The notes under the pieces: generated by a model
Databases searched by the model: none
The model's input: the letters and a program-made list of their open reading frames with translations, nothing else
Told to the model about the DNA's origin: nothing
Origin: Pseudomonadota bacterium
Lineage (GTDB): Bacteria > Pseudomonadota > Gammaproteobacteria > Steroidobacterales > Steroidobacteraceae
DNA: 64,000 bases
Assembly (NCBI GenBank): GCA_025357635.1
Contig: JANXOV010000080.1
Coordinates: 1-64,000 of the forward strand
Direction of reading: 5' to 3'
Shown here: positions 8,331 to 17,548 of the stretch, piece after piece
Layout of the letters: every line of letters starts with the position of its first letter
How positions within the stretch are numbered: the stretch's first letter is position 1
Made by a program: the position numbers and the translations under genes

Positions 8331-8572
8331 GGGCCCCGTTCAATATTGCCATGGTTACTGGCTGTGGTGGGAGAGCGGAACCTATGGGGAAACTGGCAAT
8401 GACTCGGTGTGCCGTGCGCGCGCGAATTGACTCAACACGGGGCTTTCTGGGAAGACCTGGGGAGCTTTATTGGTTGCTGTGGAGCAGCCATTCTCGGCCT
8501 GCGCTACTCTGACGCTGGCGTTTGTGCGCCCTGGCGGCCAGACCCGCATGATTTCATCGGAAGGTAATACTG

Positions 8573-9061
8573 TTGCGGACGAAAGGATCTGTATTCATCA
8601 ATTGGCGGGCCGCGTTTTGGGCGGGCATAGCCTATACGATAGCCGTATTCGTGTTCGCTTTCGCCGTTGGTACGATCCGAGTTACGGTGGTCGTTCCTCG
8701 GCTGGGCTCACTTCTTGCGGTGATCATCGAAGCGCCTATCGTGCTCGCCGTGAGTTGGTTCGCTTCGCTGTGGTGTATTCGGCGTTTCAGTGTGAGTCAC
8801 GACGCTAGCGCTCGGACACTGATGGGAGCAGTAGCCTTCATGTTCCTCATGCTACTCGAGCTGGGTTTCTCGGTTTTCGTATTTGGTGAGCCGGTCGGTC
8901 ACTACTTCGCGAAATTCACATCAATACCCGGCGCAATCGGCTTAGTGATGCAAGCCTGCTTCGCGGCACTTCCCTGGGTCCAATGCAATCTGCCCTCCAA
9001 AGCCGGGCAGATTTTGGCATCGAAGTCCGGTGAGCAGCCTCCTGAGGCACGACAGCAATAG
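8573..9061 (+). CDS. small integral membrane protein, unknown function
   Basis: Protein of 162 aa with about four hydrophobic segments (roughly residues 13-35, 42-66, 80-105 and 115-133) and a short polar C-terminus. No known family is recognised. It stands alone between the third repeat copy and an oppositely directed membrane protein gene. The coding call rests on length, clean membrane-protein composition and lack of a better frame. The start codon is uncertain. Confidence 0.5.
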   Translation: MRTKGSVFINWRAAFWAGIAYTIAVFVFAFAVGTIRVTVVVPRLGSLLAVIIEAPIVLAVSWFASLWCIRRFSVSHDASARTLMGAVAFMFLMLLELGFSVFVFGEPVGHYFAKFTSIPGAIGLVMQACFAALPWVQCNLPSKAGQILASKSGEQPPEARQQ

Positions 9062-9130
9062 GTGAGGTTCTGACGAATTGCATATGCTGCAAGCACCGGC
9101 ATGGTGGCGACTGGCACCAAGATCGACTGG

Positions 9131-9799
9131 TCAGTGCGCCGCGTTGCTCGTACTCGGTGCTCTGCGCAGCATGATCGCCAGCATCAGCATGAAAAGGGGC
9201 GCCGTGATCGCCCATGGAAGCCCCAGAAAAAGTAGCCTGGCGGAAAAAGTCGGAGCGAAATAGACAATACAGATGAGCGGGGTGACGAGAGCGTTGGCGA
9301 AGAGTGATCGCCTGACCCAGCGCTCAAAGCCGGTGCTGTTGAGTGCGGGTATGGCGAGCAGACATGCCAAGCCCATTGCGATATAGCCAATTGCGTCATA
9401 GTCCCAAAACATGGAATGGGGAGTTTGCTCCAGAAGTCGAGTGGCGTCCGTTATCCCATGCAGCTTTGCAGGGATGACTGTTGCGAGTTGGACGACATAA
9501 TTTGCACTCGCGAAGACCGCGTAAACAACCGTAAAGACCAGTGCTGCGTGTGTCCAGAATTGCTTCTCGACAGCTGTTACGTAATGAAGTGCCAGCATCT
9601 CCAGAATAAATGGCACGACGATACAGAGTGAGGTCCCGTAGATCAGAATTTCGTCGACCGGAAAACGAAGTATGCCGGCGACCTGCAGGATCTGAACGAA
9701 GTCGAAGGCGACGGTCGACGTGAAGGCCGCCAGACCACACCAATATCCTATGTTGCGCATACTCCAGCTTGATGGCGCTCCTTTGTTGGACGCGCTCAT
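9131..9799 (-). CDS. six- to seven-segment membrane protein, unknown function
   Basis: Protein of 222 aa with six or seven predicted membrane helices beginning at WCGLAAFTSTVAFDFVQILQ. The layout, with a conserved-looking WDYDAIGYIAMGLACLLAIPAL segment, resembles DUF4386-like hypothetical membrane proteins, but I cannot name a family firmly. It would sit in the inner membrane. It lies next to a destroyed hydrolase and shows no defect itself. Confidence 0.6.
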   Translation of the reverse strand: MSASNKGAPSSWSMRNIGYWCGLAAFTSTVAFDFVQILQVAGILRFPVDEILIYGTSLCIVVPFILEMLALHYVTAVEKQFWTHAALVFTVVYAVFASANYVVQLATVIPAKLHGITDATRLLEQTPHSMFWDYDAIGYIAMGLACLLAIPALNSTGFERWVRRSLFANALVTPLICIVYFAPTFSARLLFLGLPWAITAPLFMLMLAIMLRRAPSTSNAAH

Positions 9800-9920
9800 C
9801 AGCGGTCGAGCCCGTTGTGAATGTTTGTCACCTCGAACAAAGCACCTTCCGGGTGGATCAGATGCTGCGATCCGGGAATTGGACGGTGGGCGAAGTGCCG
9901 CTTTGTCCTCTTAGTTTGCT

Positions 9921-10640
9921 TCATGCGGTTGGCCCTACGCTCGATTCAGGCTCCAGGCAGTGAAGCCGCCGTCTGGTAGACCCGCGCCGTTGCCTGATCC
10001 GAATTGCGATCTCAACATGCGGAGACTGGCCGGATTCCTCAAACCTGACAAGTCGCTTCGAGGGGGCCGACAGCACGTCGAAGTAGGCCGCGCTGAATGT
10101 TGGGTAGATCGAAGATCGACGACTCCGGGCCCCCGAGTACGATTCGCCCAATCTCCCACGTGGACGTTCCCCCTGGGTGCCCGCGACACGATCAAGCCAC
10201 GTGCGCTGCACCCACAATTGTTCGGCGCTATGGGGCGGCGCGCCGATGAAACGAAGTTCCTTGATGCCCTTGCGGTTGTTGCAGCGATCCAGTTCGGCCA
10301 GCTCGAACGCATATGATGACGGCTCGCCCGCCGGCCAGTCGCCAATCTGTCCGCTCCCGACATAGGCCGCGACTTTGCCTGGAAAGCGTGCGGCATAGAG
10401 CACGCCCAGTGCCGAGCCCCACGAGTGCCCGAAGATCGTAACCTTGCGGGTTCCAAGCCTCTTCCTGATCACATCGATTAACTCGTCCAGATCGGCGATG
10501 AACTGCTCGACCGTCATGGGGGATTTGACGGTTGTGCGGTCGAACGATTTAACGGCGCCGCGCTGGCCCCAGTTGACGACCGTGAAACACTTCTCCAGCG
10601 GGGCGTTGAAGTGACGGAAGAGACGCATCTCTGTGAACAG
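9921..10640 (-). pseudogene. alpha/beta hydrolase (proline iminopeptidase-like), heavily broken
   Basis: Clear pieces of an alpha/beta hydrolase remain: LFRHFNAPLEKCFTVVNWGQRGA, MTVEQFIADLDELIDVIRKRLG, the nucleophile elbow GHSWGSALGVLYAARFPGKVAAYVG, and near the end AYFDVLSAPSKRLVRFEESG. The oxyanion-hole region (HGGPG in relatives) is missing upstream. A different frame carries WEIGRIVLGGPESSIFDLPNIQR around 10080-10150. That piece then joins directly to the C-terminal piece, so about 60 residues containing the cap and the acid residue are deleted. With at least two frameshifts and a deletion, this cannot be functional. Confidence 0.75.
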
Positions 10641-10725
10641 GCACGGAAGATTGACCAGGAATATCGCGTGTCGTGCGAGGCGGATCAACACGTTGCGGCG
10701 CCGGGCAGCGTCCAAAGCGGACGCC

Positions 10726-10833
10726 GGTTTACCTACCTGGCCGCACGCGCGCAGTTGGGGCTATGGTCCCAGCGGCATTGTCGGGGTGGTGCTGATCATC
10801 GTGATCATCCTGTATTTGATGGGGCGCTTGTAA
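10726..10833 (+). pseudogene. DUF3309 family 3' fragment
   Basis: The 35 residues from 10726 read LPTWPHARSWGYGPSG followed by a hydrophobic tail ending LYLMGRL. This matches the second half of DUF3309, a tiny membrane protein family whose conserved core is PxWPxSRxWGYxPSGxxG. The first hydrophobic helix that should precede it is absent; the upstream frame contains unrelated basic residues opposite the broken hydrolase. It is probably a deletion junction product. Confidence 0.65.
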
Positions 10834-10835
10834 AG

Positions 10836-10976
10836 GTTTTCGATTTATCGCTCTGGCTGTTGGGGCGCTGGCTGGCGACCGGCGTTTGCCTCGCCGGAGC
10901 GGGGGGTTGCGCCTCACTTCCCGATCTCTGGCAACAGCGGGCTATAAACCAGGCCAGCCCCGTGGTGCCTGGGTAA
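10836..10976 (+). pseudogene. lipoprotein-like N-terminal remnant
   Basis: The frame reads VFDLSLWLLGRWLATGVCLAGAGGCASLPD and ends after some 15 further residues. It looks like a lipoprotein signal peptide with a lipobox (GAGGC), but there is no ATG and the mature protein is only about 20 residues. It follows the DUF3309 fragment and overlaps the 3' end of the opposite regulator gene. Weakly supported. Confidence 0.3.
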
Positions 10977-11682
10977 CAAGGTGTCTTGCATACGACTGCA
11001 GGCTGGTTGCGTAGCAGCCGCAGGCAGCGCCTTCCAAGCCCTGGCGGTCAATGACCGTGAGCTCCCCGCGGCGATACTTGATCAATCCACGGCGCTGCAA
11101 AGCATTCGCAGCATTGGTAATGCCAACGCGTCTCACGCCAAGCATGTAGGAAAGAAACTCGTGGGTGATGCGGAAGCTTTCGCTGGCGGCGCGATCCTGT
11201 GTCATCAATAACCAACGGGCAAGCCGCGGTCCAATCTCGTGAAAGCGTATGCAAGCCGCGTTAGCGCTCAGTTGGCTCATCATGACGAATACATATCGAT
11301 CTATGCATTTAAGCAATGCAGGGCTTCTGTCGAATTCCTTGCAAAAATCTCGTGCCGTGATCCGCCATGCAGAGCCCGCACCCTGAACCAACAATTGGAA
11401 CGGCGAGGTCTTCACGCCCAACACCATCGTCACCCCCACCATGCCCTCGTTGCCGACCATACCCACTTCGAGCACCGGTTTATCCCGTATCACGGCGATC
11501 AGCGATACAAACGATCGAGTTGGAAAGTAGACGTGTCGTATTGGTTTGCCGCTCTCACACAGGATTTCCCGCAAGACCAGCTGGACCGGCTCGCTGACCG
11601 CCAGAAGCCGCGTCCGCTCTTTGCGCGGAAGAAGATCGAAAATGCGGTTCGAGGCATCGGGCAAATTGTTTCTCCGGCGCAT
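10942..11682 (-). CDS. Crp/Fnr-family transcriptional regulator
   Basis: Protein of 246 aa from the ATG giving MRRRNNLPDASNRIFDLLP. The first ~140 residues form a cyclic-nucleotide-binding-like sensor fold (RHVYFPTRSFVSLI, then VLEVGMVGNEGMVGVTMVLG). The C-terminal part is a Crp-type winged helix, with SFRITHEFLSYMLGVRRVGITNAANALQRRGLIKYRRG as recognition region. This subfamily lacks the FNR cysteine cluster and the usual cAMP contacts, so the signal is unknown. The gene is divergent from the histidine kinase at 11892, with about 210 bp between them in which both promoters must lie. Confidence 0.85.
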   Translation of the reverse strand: MRRRNNLPDASNRIFDLLPRKERTRLLAVSEPVQLVLREILCESGKPIRHVYFPTRSFVSLIAVIRDKPVLEVGMVGNEGMVGVTMVLGVKTSPFQLLVQGAGSAWRITARDFCKEFDRSPALLKCIDRYVFVMMSQLSANAACIRFHEIGPRLARWLLMTQDRAASESFRITHEFLSYMLGVRRVGITNAANALQRRGLIKYRRGELTVIDRQGLEGAACGCYATSLQSYARHLVTQAPRGWPGL

Positions 11683-11891
11683 GGTAGCGGCGGCGGGAAG
11701 TTCAATGTGCCCACAATTCGCTAGGCGCCATGGAAACACATTGAAGCGGAGTATGCACAATTCGTTCTTGCGGCACTGTCTGCCAGCACACATACCGCCG
11801 AGATCCGCGAAACCGGTCATATGTACGATGGCGTACAGACGCGAACCGGTATCGACAGTAGTTTGATCGAGTTGAAGGGCAGGGATCGTTG

Positions 11892-13208
11892 ATGCTGAGG
11901 GAACAACCGGTCCATGCGAACGATAACTCTGAAGAATCCGACCAGGATATCGAGGCGATTGCGCGCATCTGTGCCGTACCTATCTTATTGAATGTTTTGT
12001 GCGATTCCATTGGCGCGAGCTTTGCCGCGATCGTTCGCACCAACCGCAATGGCGGAAGTGTCTGTGCTGTAGAGCATCGCATGCTAAGCGGTCTGAAAGC
12101 AGGCGATCCGTTCTCGTGGGGGTTGATTTTGCGCGCTGGCCGGCATCACTCGAACGAAACTTCCGGCGGCAGCAAAAGCTCTGCACCACCGATGCCCACC
12201 GAAAACCACATCTATGAACCCATTGTCCTGACCGACGGTCGCCATGTCGGCGATCTGTGCGCCGTTCATCGCCGGCCTTCGAGTGAACTGCAACCGTGGA
12301 TGAAACAGATGTTCCGCAGTTTCTCGAAGCTCATCGGGCTGGAGCTCGAAAAGGAGCTGAATCGTGGCCGAGAGAATGCCGCACTGATCGACGAACGCGC
12401 CGCGGTTGAATTGAGAGAGCAATTCGTCGCGATCCTCGGCCATGATTTGCGTAATCCTTTACATGCCATTTCGACCATCGGCGTGCTTCTCCAGCAACAT
12501 TTGACCGACCCGCGCATGATCGACATGGCCGCACGTATCCGCACCAGCACACGGCGCATGTCCACTCTGATCGATGACACACTTGATTTCGCGCGCGTAA
12601 GGCTCGGGGGCGGATTGAGTGTGGAGATCAAGGAAGTCGCGAACATCGAAGTTGCATTGTCCGCTGCGGTCCGGGAACTGCAAGACGGTCACCCTGCGCG
12701 TCGTATCACCTCCGATATTTCCGTGAGATACCCGGTCAGATGCGATGTAGGGAGGCTTCAGCAACTCGTGTCGAACCTGCTCAGCAATGCTCTCAGCCAC
12801 GGATATGCTGACAGCACGGTCCGATTCACGGCCAAGTCAGATTCTCACTATCTGGTCTTGGAAGTGTGGAATGACGGCGACCCATTGTCGCCGACGATCA
12901 TCGCGCAATTGTTTCATCCGTTTTGGAGATATAACGTTGAGAGAACGCGCGAAGGACTCGGACTGGGGCCTCATATCTGCAATCAGATCGCCCGCGCGCA
13001 TCATGGAAACCTTACGGTAACTTCCGAACGCCACGGCGGAACCACGTTTACCGCCCGATTGCCGTCAAGCGAATTGTCTCGTCGCGCGGCTGTTGATCGA
13101 GACCAATCCGCGCCGGCGTTCGATAGCGGCGCTCCGCGACCAATCAATTTCAGCGAATCAACCAGTATTGGCGCGACGGAAATCCCGCGTAACTCAGTGC
13201 GAAATTAG
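11892..13208 (+). CDS. sensor histidine kinase, GAF-like plus kinase core
   Basis: Protein of 438 aa without membrane segments. Residues about 20-155 look like a GAF-type sensor. The dimerisation helix carries the phospho-acceptor in GHDLRNPL (His184), followed by the N box NLLSNALSHG (about 296-304), the G1 WNDGDPL and a G2-like LGLGPHI, so the kinase core is complete. The C-terminal 45 residues after ARLPSS are low-complexity. No response regulator gene is adjacent, so it is an orphan kinase, presumably cytoplasmic. Divergent from a Crp-like regulator. Confidence 0.88.
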   Translation: MLREQPVHANDNSEESDQDIEAIARICAVPILLNVLCDSIGASFAAIVRTNRNGGSVCAVEHRMLSGLKAGDPFSWGLILRAGRHHSNETSGGSKSSAPPMPTENHIYEPIVLTDGRHVGDLCAVHRRPSSELQPWMKQMFRSFSKLIGLELEKELNRGRENAALIDERAAVELREQFVAILGHDLRNPLHAISTIGVLLQQHLTDPRMIDMAARIRTSTRRMSTLIDDTLDFARVRLGGGLSVEIKEVANIEVALSAAVRELQDGHPARRITSDISVRYPVRCDVGRLQQLVSNLLSNALSHGYADSTVRFTAKSDSHYLVLEVWNDGDPLSPTIIAQLFHPFWRYNVERTREGLGLGPHICNQIARAHHGNLTVTSERHGGTTFTARLPSSELSRRAAVDRDQSAPAFDSGAPRPINFSESTSIGATEIPRNSVRN

Positions 13209-13288
13209 CTGCCGGCGTTTGGCAGCGGGGGATCGAGGATTAGCAGCCGATTCGTCGCCGCCACTGAATGCCTGATCGGAATCAATCC

Positions 13289-14482
13289 TCAATGCAGCGC
13301 TTGGGTTACCGCCAGAAAGAAGGCCGCATCATCGATCTGCATCGAGGGGCTGGGCTTGGAGCGCGCGCTCAAGACCACGATCACCAGCGCTTCGTGCCGG
13401 TTCACGTAAATATACTGGCCGAAAATTCCGTCGGCCTCGAAGGCTCCGGCCTGCAATGGCTGCTTCTGATCGGGAATCCACCACATGAAGCCGTAGCCCA
13501 CCGGCTTGCCGCCGATCAGATGATCCTTGCCAGCCTCATCGAACCAGCCATCTGGCAGCAGTGACTTGCCGTTCAAACGCCCGGCGGCGGCGATCAGGCC
13601 GAAGCGGCCGTAGTCGCGCAAGGTCGCAGCCAGGCCGGTGCCGGCCACGCCCATGCCGTTCGGACTTTCGACCCACCAGGTGGCATCGTGCTCCATGCCC
13701 GCCTGGGACCAGATCTTCTGGCTCAAGTAATCGGCCAGCGAACGGTGTATGGCGCCTTCAATCACGGCCCCGAGCACGATGGATTCGCCGGTGTTGTAGT
13801 TCCAGATGGTGCCCGGCGGAGCGGAGCGGCCACGCGAGTTCATGAACTTGAGCAGTTCACCTGGCTTCTGCGCAATCTGCAATTGCAACAGCCGGCGGCG
13901 ATCGGAGTTCGGATCGGTGTAGGTCTCGTTCCATTTCACGCCCGAACTCATGGTGAGAATCTGCCGGATGGTCACGTTCTCATACACGCCGCCACGCAAT
14001 GCCGGCGCATAGCGGCCGGCGGGGTCGTCGAGACTGGAGATGAATCCGTCCGCGATGGCCGCGCCCGCCAGGGTTGAACTGATGGACTTCGCGAGGGACC
14101 AGGATGACCAGCGCGTCTCAGGTCCCGCTCCCAATTCATAGTGTTCGAGCGCCACTTCACCGTTCTTGAGGATGAGCAGCCCCGCGACCCGGTTGGTCGC
14201 CAGATAGTCGAACAGGTCGAACTTGTTGCCGTGGTCCTGGATCTGGATCGGCGGAAAAGCTGCGGCCCGCCTGCGCAGTGGCTGCACGGCACCTGCGCGA
14301 TGCACGATGCGCACCGGCAGCAGCCGCTCCGTGTGCGACAGCGTAGCCACCGCGACACCCGGAAGCATCGCGCCGTCATATAGCTGCGGGACGCTGGCAA
14401 GCGCGGGCTCCGCGGCGCCGAGCGCGGGAGCCGCCGAGCAAAAGCCCCACAGCAGCAAACCGGCGAACTGAGCTGACTTCAT
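13289..14482 (-). CDS. secreted serine hydrolase, class C beta-lactamase fold
   Basis: Protein of 397 aa with a signal peptide (cleavage near ALGAA). The nucleophile motif S-x-x-K is SLAK (Ser129-Lys132), followed by ISSTLAGAAIADGFISSLDDP, and the YxN-type motif is in WNYNTGES. A C-terminal GYGFMWWIP segment is typical of the EstB/6-aminohexanoate-hydrolase branch. Such enzymes are mostly esterases, amidases or peptidases rather than true beta-lactamases. It would act in the periplasm or outside. Single gene; substrate unknown. Confidence 0.88.
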   Translation of the reverse strand: MKSAQFAGLLLWGFCSAAPALGAAEPALASVPQLYDGAMLPGVAVATLSHTERLLPVRIVHRAGAVQPLRRRAAAFPPIQIQDHGNKFDLFDYLATNRVAGLLILKNGEVALEHYELGAGPETRWSSWSLAKSISSTLAGAAIADGFISSLDDPAGRYAPALRGGVYENVTIRQILTMSSGVKWNETYTDPNSDRRRLLQLQIAQKPGELLKFMNSRGRSAPPGTIWNYNTGESIVLGAVIEGAIHRSLADYLSQKIWSQAGMEHDATWWVESPNGMGVAGTGLAATLRDYGRFGLIAAAGRLNGKSLLPDGWFDEAGKDHLIGGKPVGYGFMWWIPDQKQPLQAGAFEADGIFGQYIYVNRHEALVIVVLSARSKPSPSMQIDDAAFFLAVTQALH

Positions 14483-14652
14483 TATCCGTTCTCCAAGCGC
14501 GCGCCCATCATCCTGGCACCATGCTGTCCCCTTGCCAGTGCGGCAGCGCTGCCGACTTTACCAGTGCGAACAACGGGTATGTCAGAAATCTTGTGGAGAC
14601 TTTCTGGCGTAGAATGATTCGACAAAGGGTTGTGTTATTCGGCTCGACAACT

Positions 14653-15366
14653 ATGGAACGGGAGTCAGCGGTGGGTGTTGCCAGGCGACCAACATTGATT
14701 GGGATTTCGGCTAGCGGGTGCGGCTTAATTGGATCGAGCTTGCATGCCGTAGTGTTGTTATGGCTTGTCACCGGTATCTGCGCCGCTGATGTCCCCACGC
14801 CCCAGCAAGAATGTGAATATCGCAACCTCGCCGTGTGCAGCTTCGCTCCCTCAGGGATGCAATCGATGCAGCCCGGCCCGTGCCCGCCCGGGTCACAGAC
14901 GATCAAAGCGGCCGGGGACGAAGATTGCAGCGTCGATGCGATCGCCGCGCGCCCGGTGATTGCGCCAACGCCTGCCATACAAACGCCGCAGCCGCCCCGG
15001 CGCGATGACTTCGCACGACTCGGCAGCATCGAACGCTGGCTCATACCGGCGCTGATCTACGCCGCAATCGGGGTCGCCGCATTGTTGGCCTGGAGCCTCT
15101 GGCGCCGGCGCAGCGCCGCCAGCACCGGTGCACTAAGTCAAGCAGCTGCCATGCTGATCAGCGCCGGCTTCGCCGTTTCTGCTGGCTGGAAGGTCGCTGG
15201 CAACGCGTTCAGTCGCGCCTTCAATGCCTACGACAATCACGACTCCGCCGCGCCGGCATTGCTGGCGAGCCCGGTTTGGCTCGTCACGTTCTTGCTCGTC
15301 TCGTTCGGTGTGTTCGCATTGCTGATGCTGTGCTGGAGGCTGTTTCGCGGAGTCGGCAAGCGCTGA
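14653..15366 (+). CDS. membrane protein with proline-rich linker, unknown function
   Basis: Protein of 237 aa from the ATG giving MERESAVGVARRP. An N-terminal hydrophobic segment ending near ICAAD looks like a signal peptide. A short Cys-containing region (ECEYRNLAVCSFAPSG, then GPCPPGSQTI) and a proline-rich linker follow. The second half has three hydrophobic helices (WLIPALIYAAIGVAALLAWSLW, the ISAGFAVSAGW region, and VWLVTFLLVSFGVFALLMLCW). No family recognised. The start is uncertain because the frame stays open 130 bases upstream. Confidence 0.6.
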   Translation: MERESAVGVARRPTLIGISASGCGLIGSSLHAVVLLWLVTGICAADVPTPQQECEYRNLAVCSFAPSGMQSMQPGPCPPGSQTIKAAGDEDCSVDAIAARPVIAPTPAIQTPQPPRRDDFARLGSIERWLIPALIYAAIGVAALLAWSLWRRRSAASTGALSQAAAMLISAGFAVSAGWKVAGNAFSRAFNAYDNHDSAAPALLASPVWLVTFLLVSFGVFALLMLCWRLFRGVGKR

Positions 15367-15403
15367 GTGCGATCAGGCATGACGCTGCCATGTGACTCGG
15401 TGT

Positions 15404-16492
15404 CTAGAGCGGCGCGCCCGCCGATCCCAATGGCGCCCACGCCAGCAGCGATGCATCGCCTTCGAAGGTATTGCGCACCAATCTTGCGCCGACGCTGTCG
15501 GCCATTTCTTTGTACTGCATCCATGATTGCACGGCGAGGATGGGCGTGCCGCGCCCCGAGTCGAACTGCAGCGGGCCATACACATTGGCTGTGTAGATCA
15601 GATCGTCGACACCAACTCGCTGGGTGGCTTCGTGCCGCGCTCCGGCCGGTTCATAGAACCACACGCCGGGGCCATAGCCCTCGGGTGGTCCGGCGCGATA
15701 GCCGATCCGACCATTCAAGATCAGAAAATCGGCGGCGCCGAGATGGTAGTGCGGACCGGCCACGCCGTTGTGCCGCACGATCAGGGACGTGATGCCGGTT
15801 TCTTCGCTGACACGCAGGATTTTGAGCCCCATATCCGGCACGGCGGGGTTTTCGATCCAGGGTAGGGCGCGAGTGTCGATGAAATGCGGGTTCACCTCGC
15901 GTACCGTGTTCGCTCGCCGGCCAGCCGAATCATCGACCAGGATTTTGGAGGCCGTGCCCGCCATGGCCAGAGGTTCGGCGGGACCGCAATAGCCGTTCGG
16001 TCTTGGCGCCATGCATTGCGCCAGCGTGTTGGGGATCAGCGCGATGCCGCGCTCGCGCGCTGCCGCCTGCAGGTCCAGTGCGGTCAGAACACTCCTCACC
16101 TGCCGGCCGTCAGCGTCAAGAAACGCCACCGGGCCATGGAAGTTGCCAAAAAACTCCGTGTCGGTGGTGGCGGTCAGTGAGCGGATGCGCGCGTTGGCCG
16201 GCATATAACCCCAGGTGCCGGGGTTCAACGTGCTGGCGAGCGGACCGTCGGAATAATTCATCGAACCGGACAAAATGATCATATCCATGGCGCCAAGATG
16301 AACCAGGCCGTGCAGGGTGGTGCCCGCTTTGATCTGCAGGATCGCTGAGAACATGCCGCTTTCACTGCTGGCTCGCAGCGGCTTGATGGACACGCCGGGC
16401 GCCGGCAGCAGCCGGATCCACGGCAGGGTATTGGTGTCGACACCGCCTTCGATGCCGGTGGGATTGAATTCGGGGTTGTGGATTGTTTTCAT
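15404..16492 (-). CDS. bicupin, ChrR/2,4'-dihydroxyacetophenone dioxygenase-like
   Basis: Protein of 362 aa made of two cupin repeats. Each begins with a similar phrase (NTLPWIRLLPAPGVSIKPLR and RALPWIENPAVPDMGLKILR). Each also has a metal-site loop: TTLHGLVHLGAMDMIILSG in the first and GPHYHLGAADFLILNG in the second. This resembles the ChrR-like cupins that include 2,4'-dihydroxyacetophenone dioxygenase and acetylacetone-cleaving enzymes, which are Fe(II) C-C bond cleaving dioxygenases. Only the second site has the full HxH pattern, so that one is the better active-site candidate. Function is inferred from fold only. Confidence 0.72.
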   Translation of the reverse strand: MKTIHNPEFNPTGIEGGVDTNTLPWIRLLPAPGVSIKPLRASSESGMFSAILQIKAGTTLHGLVHLGAMDMIILSGSMNYSDGPLASTLNPGTWGYMPANARIRSLTATTDTEFFGNFHGPVAFLDADGRQVRSVLTALDLQAAARERGIALIPNTLAQCMAPRPNGYCGPAEPLAMAGTASKILVDDSAGRRANTVREVNPHFIDTRALPWIENPAVPDMGLKILRVSEETGITSLIVRHNGVAGPHYHLGAADFLILNGRIGYRAGPPEGYGPGVWFYEPAGARHEATQRVGVDDLIYTANVYGPLQFDSGRGTPILAVQSWMQYKEMADSVGARLVRNTFEGDASLLAWAPLGSAGAPL

Positions 16493-16588
16493 GGGTGCTG
16501 GCTCCGGCTTTCCAATGATAGCAGCGGGCCGGCGCTTATACTGACGGTGACTTCGCCCGTATCAGTCAACAGCAATAGCGAGGCCGCC

Positions 16589-17530
16589 GTGTTCCTCAAC
16601 TCCGCTCTGGCGCCGCTGCGCACCCTGGTCATCGTGAACCCAGCCTCAGCTGCGGGCGCCACCGGCCGGCGCTGGGAACGCACGGCACGTCAATTGAGCG
16701 CCGCGCTGGGTTCATTCGAGCACGCTTTCACGCGCGAACCGGGCCACGCTACGAGCCTTGCACGGCGCGCGCTGCGCGAAGGGTTCGAAATGGTCGTGGC
16801 GATCGGCGGCGACGGCACGCTCAATGAGGTCGTTGGCGGCTTCTTCGAGGCGGGGGTTGCCTTAGCGCCTGAGGCGTTGCTGGGCATTGTCGCGCTGGGC
16901 ACGGGTTCGGACTTCGCCAGAACAATTGGCGCAACGAGCCTCGAGGGCGCCTGCGAGCGACTGCGCGGACACATGAGCCGCCGTATCGATGTCGGCCACG
17001 CGAGATTCACTGATCACAGCGGCGCACCGGCTGAACGCGTATTCCTGAATGTCGCCTCCTTCGGTTGCAGCGGCCAGGTTGCGCGGTTGGTCAGCCCTGG
17101 CTTGAAGCGCGCCAGCGGCTCGCTGGCCTTCGCGCTCGCGACGGTGCGGGCGCTGCTCACGTACCGCGATCGGGTGGTCGCCATCCAGTTCGACGATGAA
17201 CCTTCTCGCGATTACTCCATCACCAACTGCGCGTTTTGCAACGGGAGGTACTTCGGCGCCGGCATGATGGTGGGTCCGGACGCTCTGATCGACGATGGCC
17301 GATTCGACGTCACCGTCTGGTCGGGATTCGGCCTTGCACACTTTGTGCGCAAGCAAGGCTCGCTGTACAGCGGCACCCATATCCACGAGCCCGGCGCGCT
17401 GTCCTTGCGAGTCTTTCGCGCGCAGGCGACGAGTCTGTTGGAGGTGCTGCTGGAACTCGACGGCGAGAGTGTCGGCCGTCTGCCGGTTCAGCTGCGGATC
17501 CTCCCGCAAGCGCTCCGGTTGAAGGTTTGA
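16589..17530 (+). CDS. diacylglycerol kinase-like lipid kinase
   Basis: Protein of about 313 aa with the DAGK catalytic domain: LVIVNPASAAGATGR near the start, the nucleotide loop AIGGDGTLNEVVGG and the ALGTGSDFARTIG motif, then NCAFCNGRYFGAGMMVGPDA. This is the YegS/BmrU/DgkB group, cytosolic enzymes that phosphorylate diacylglycerol or related lipids with ATP. I chose GTG 16589 because the family sequence begins just after it; the frame continues open into the opposite gene's start region. Convergent with the permease at 17549. Confidence 0.87.
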   Translation: MFLNSALAPLRTLVIVNPASAAGATGRRWERTARQLSAALGSFEHAFTREPGHATSLARRALREGFEMVVAIGGDGTLNEVVGGFFEAGVALAPEALLGIVALGTGSDFARTIGATSLEGACERLRGHMSRRIDVGHARFTDHSGAPAERVFLNVASFGCSGQVARLVSPGLKRASGSLAFALATVRALLTYRDRVVAIQFDDEPSRDYSITNCAFCNGRYFGAGMMVGPDALIDDGRFDVTVWSGFGLAHFVRKQGSLYSGTHIHEPGALSLRVFRAQATSLLEVLLELDGESVGRLPVQLRILPQALRLKV

Positions 17531-17541
17531 TTCAACCTTCA
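17520..17541. terminator. possible bidirectional terminator hairpin
   Basis: An 8 bp inverted repeat (TGAAGGTT and AACCTTCA, 6-base loop) lies exactly between the convergent stop codons of the lipid kinase and the permease. There is no good T-run on either side, so it is only a candidate. Confidence 0.35.
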
Positions 17542-17548
17542 GCCGTGT

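Noticed and set aside
13206-13226. GCTGCC...GGCAGC inverted repeat after the histidine kinase as terminator
   Set aside because: Stem is only 6 bp and no T-run follows.
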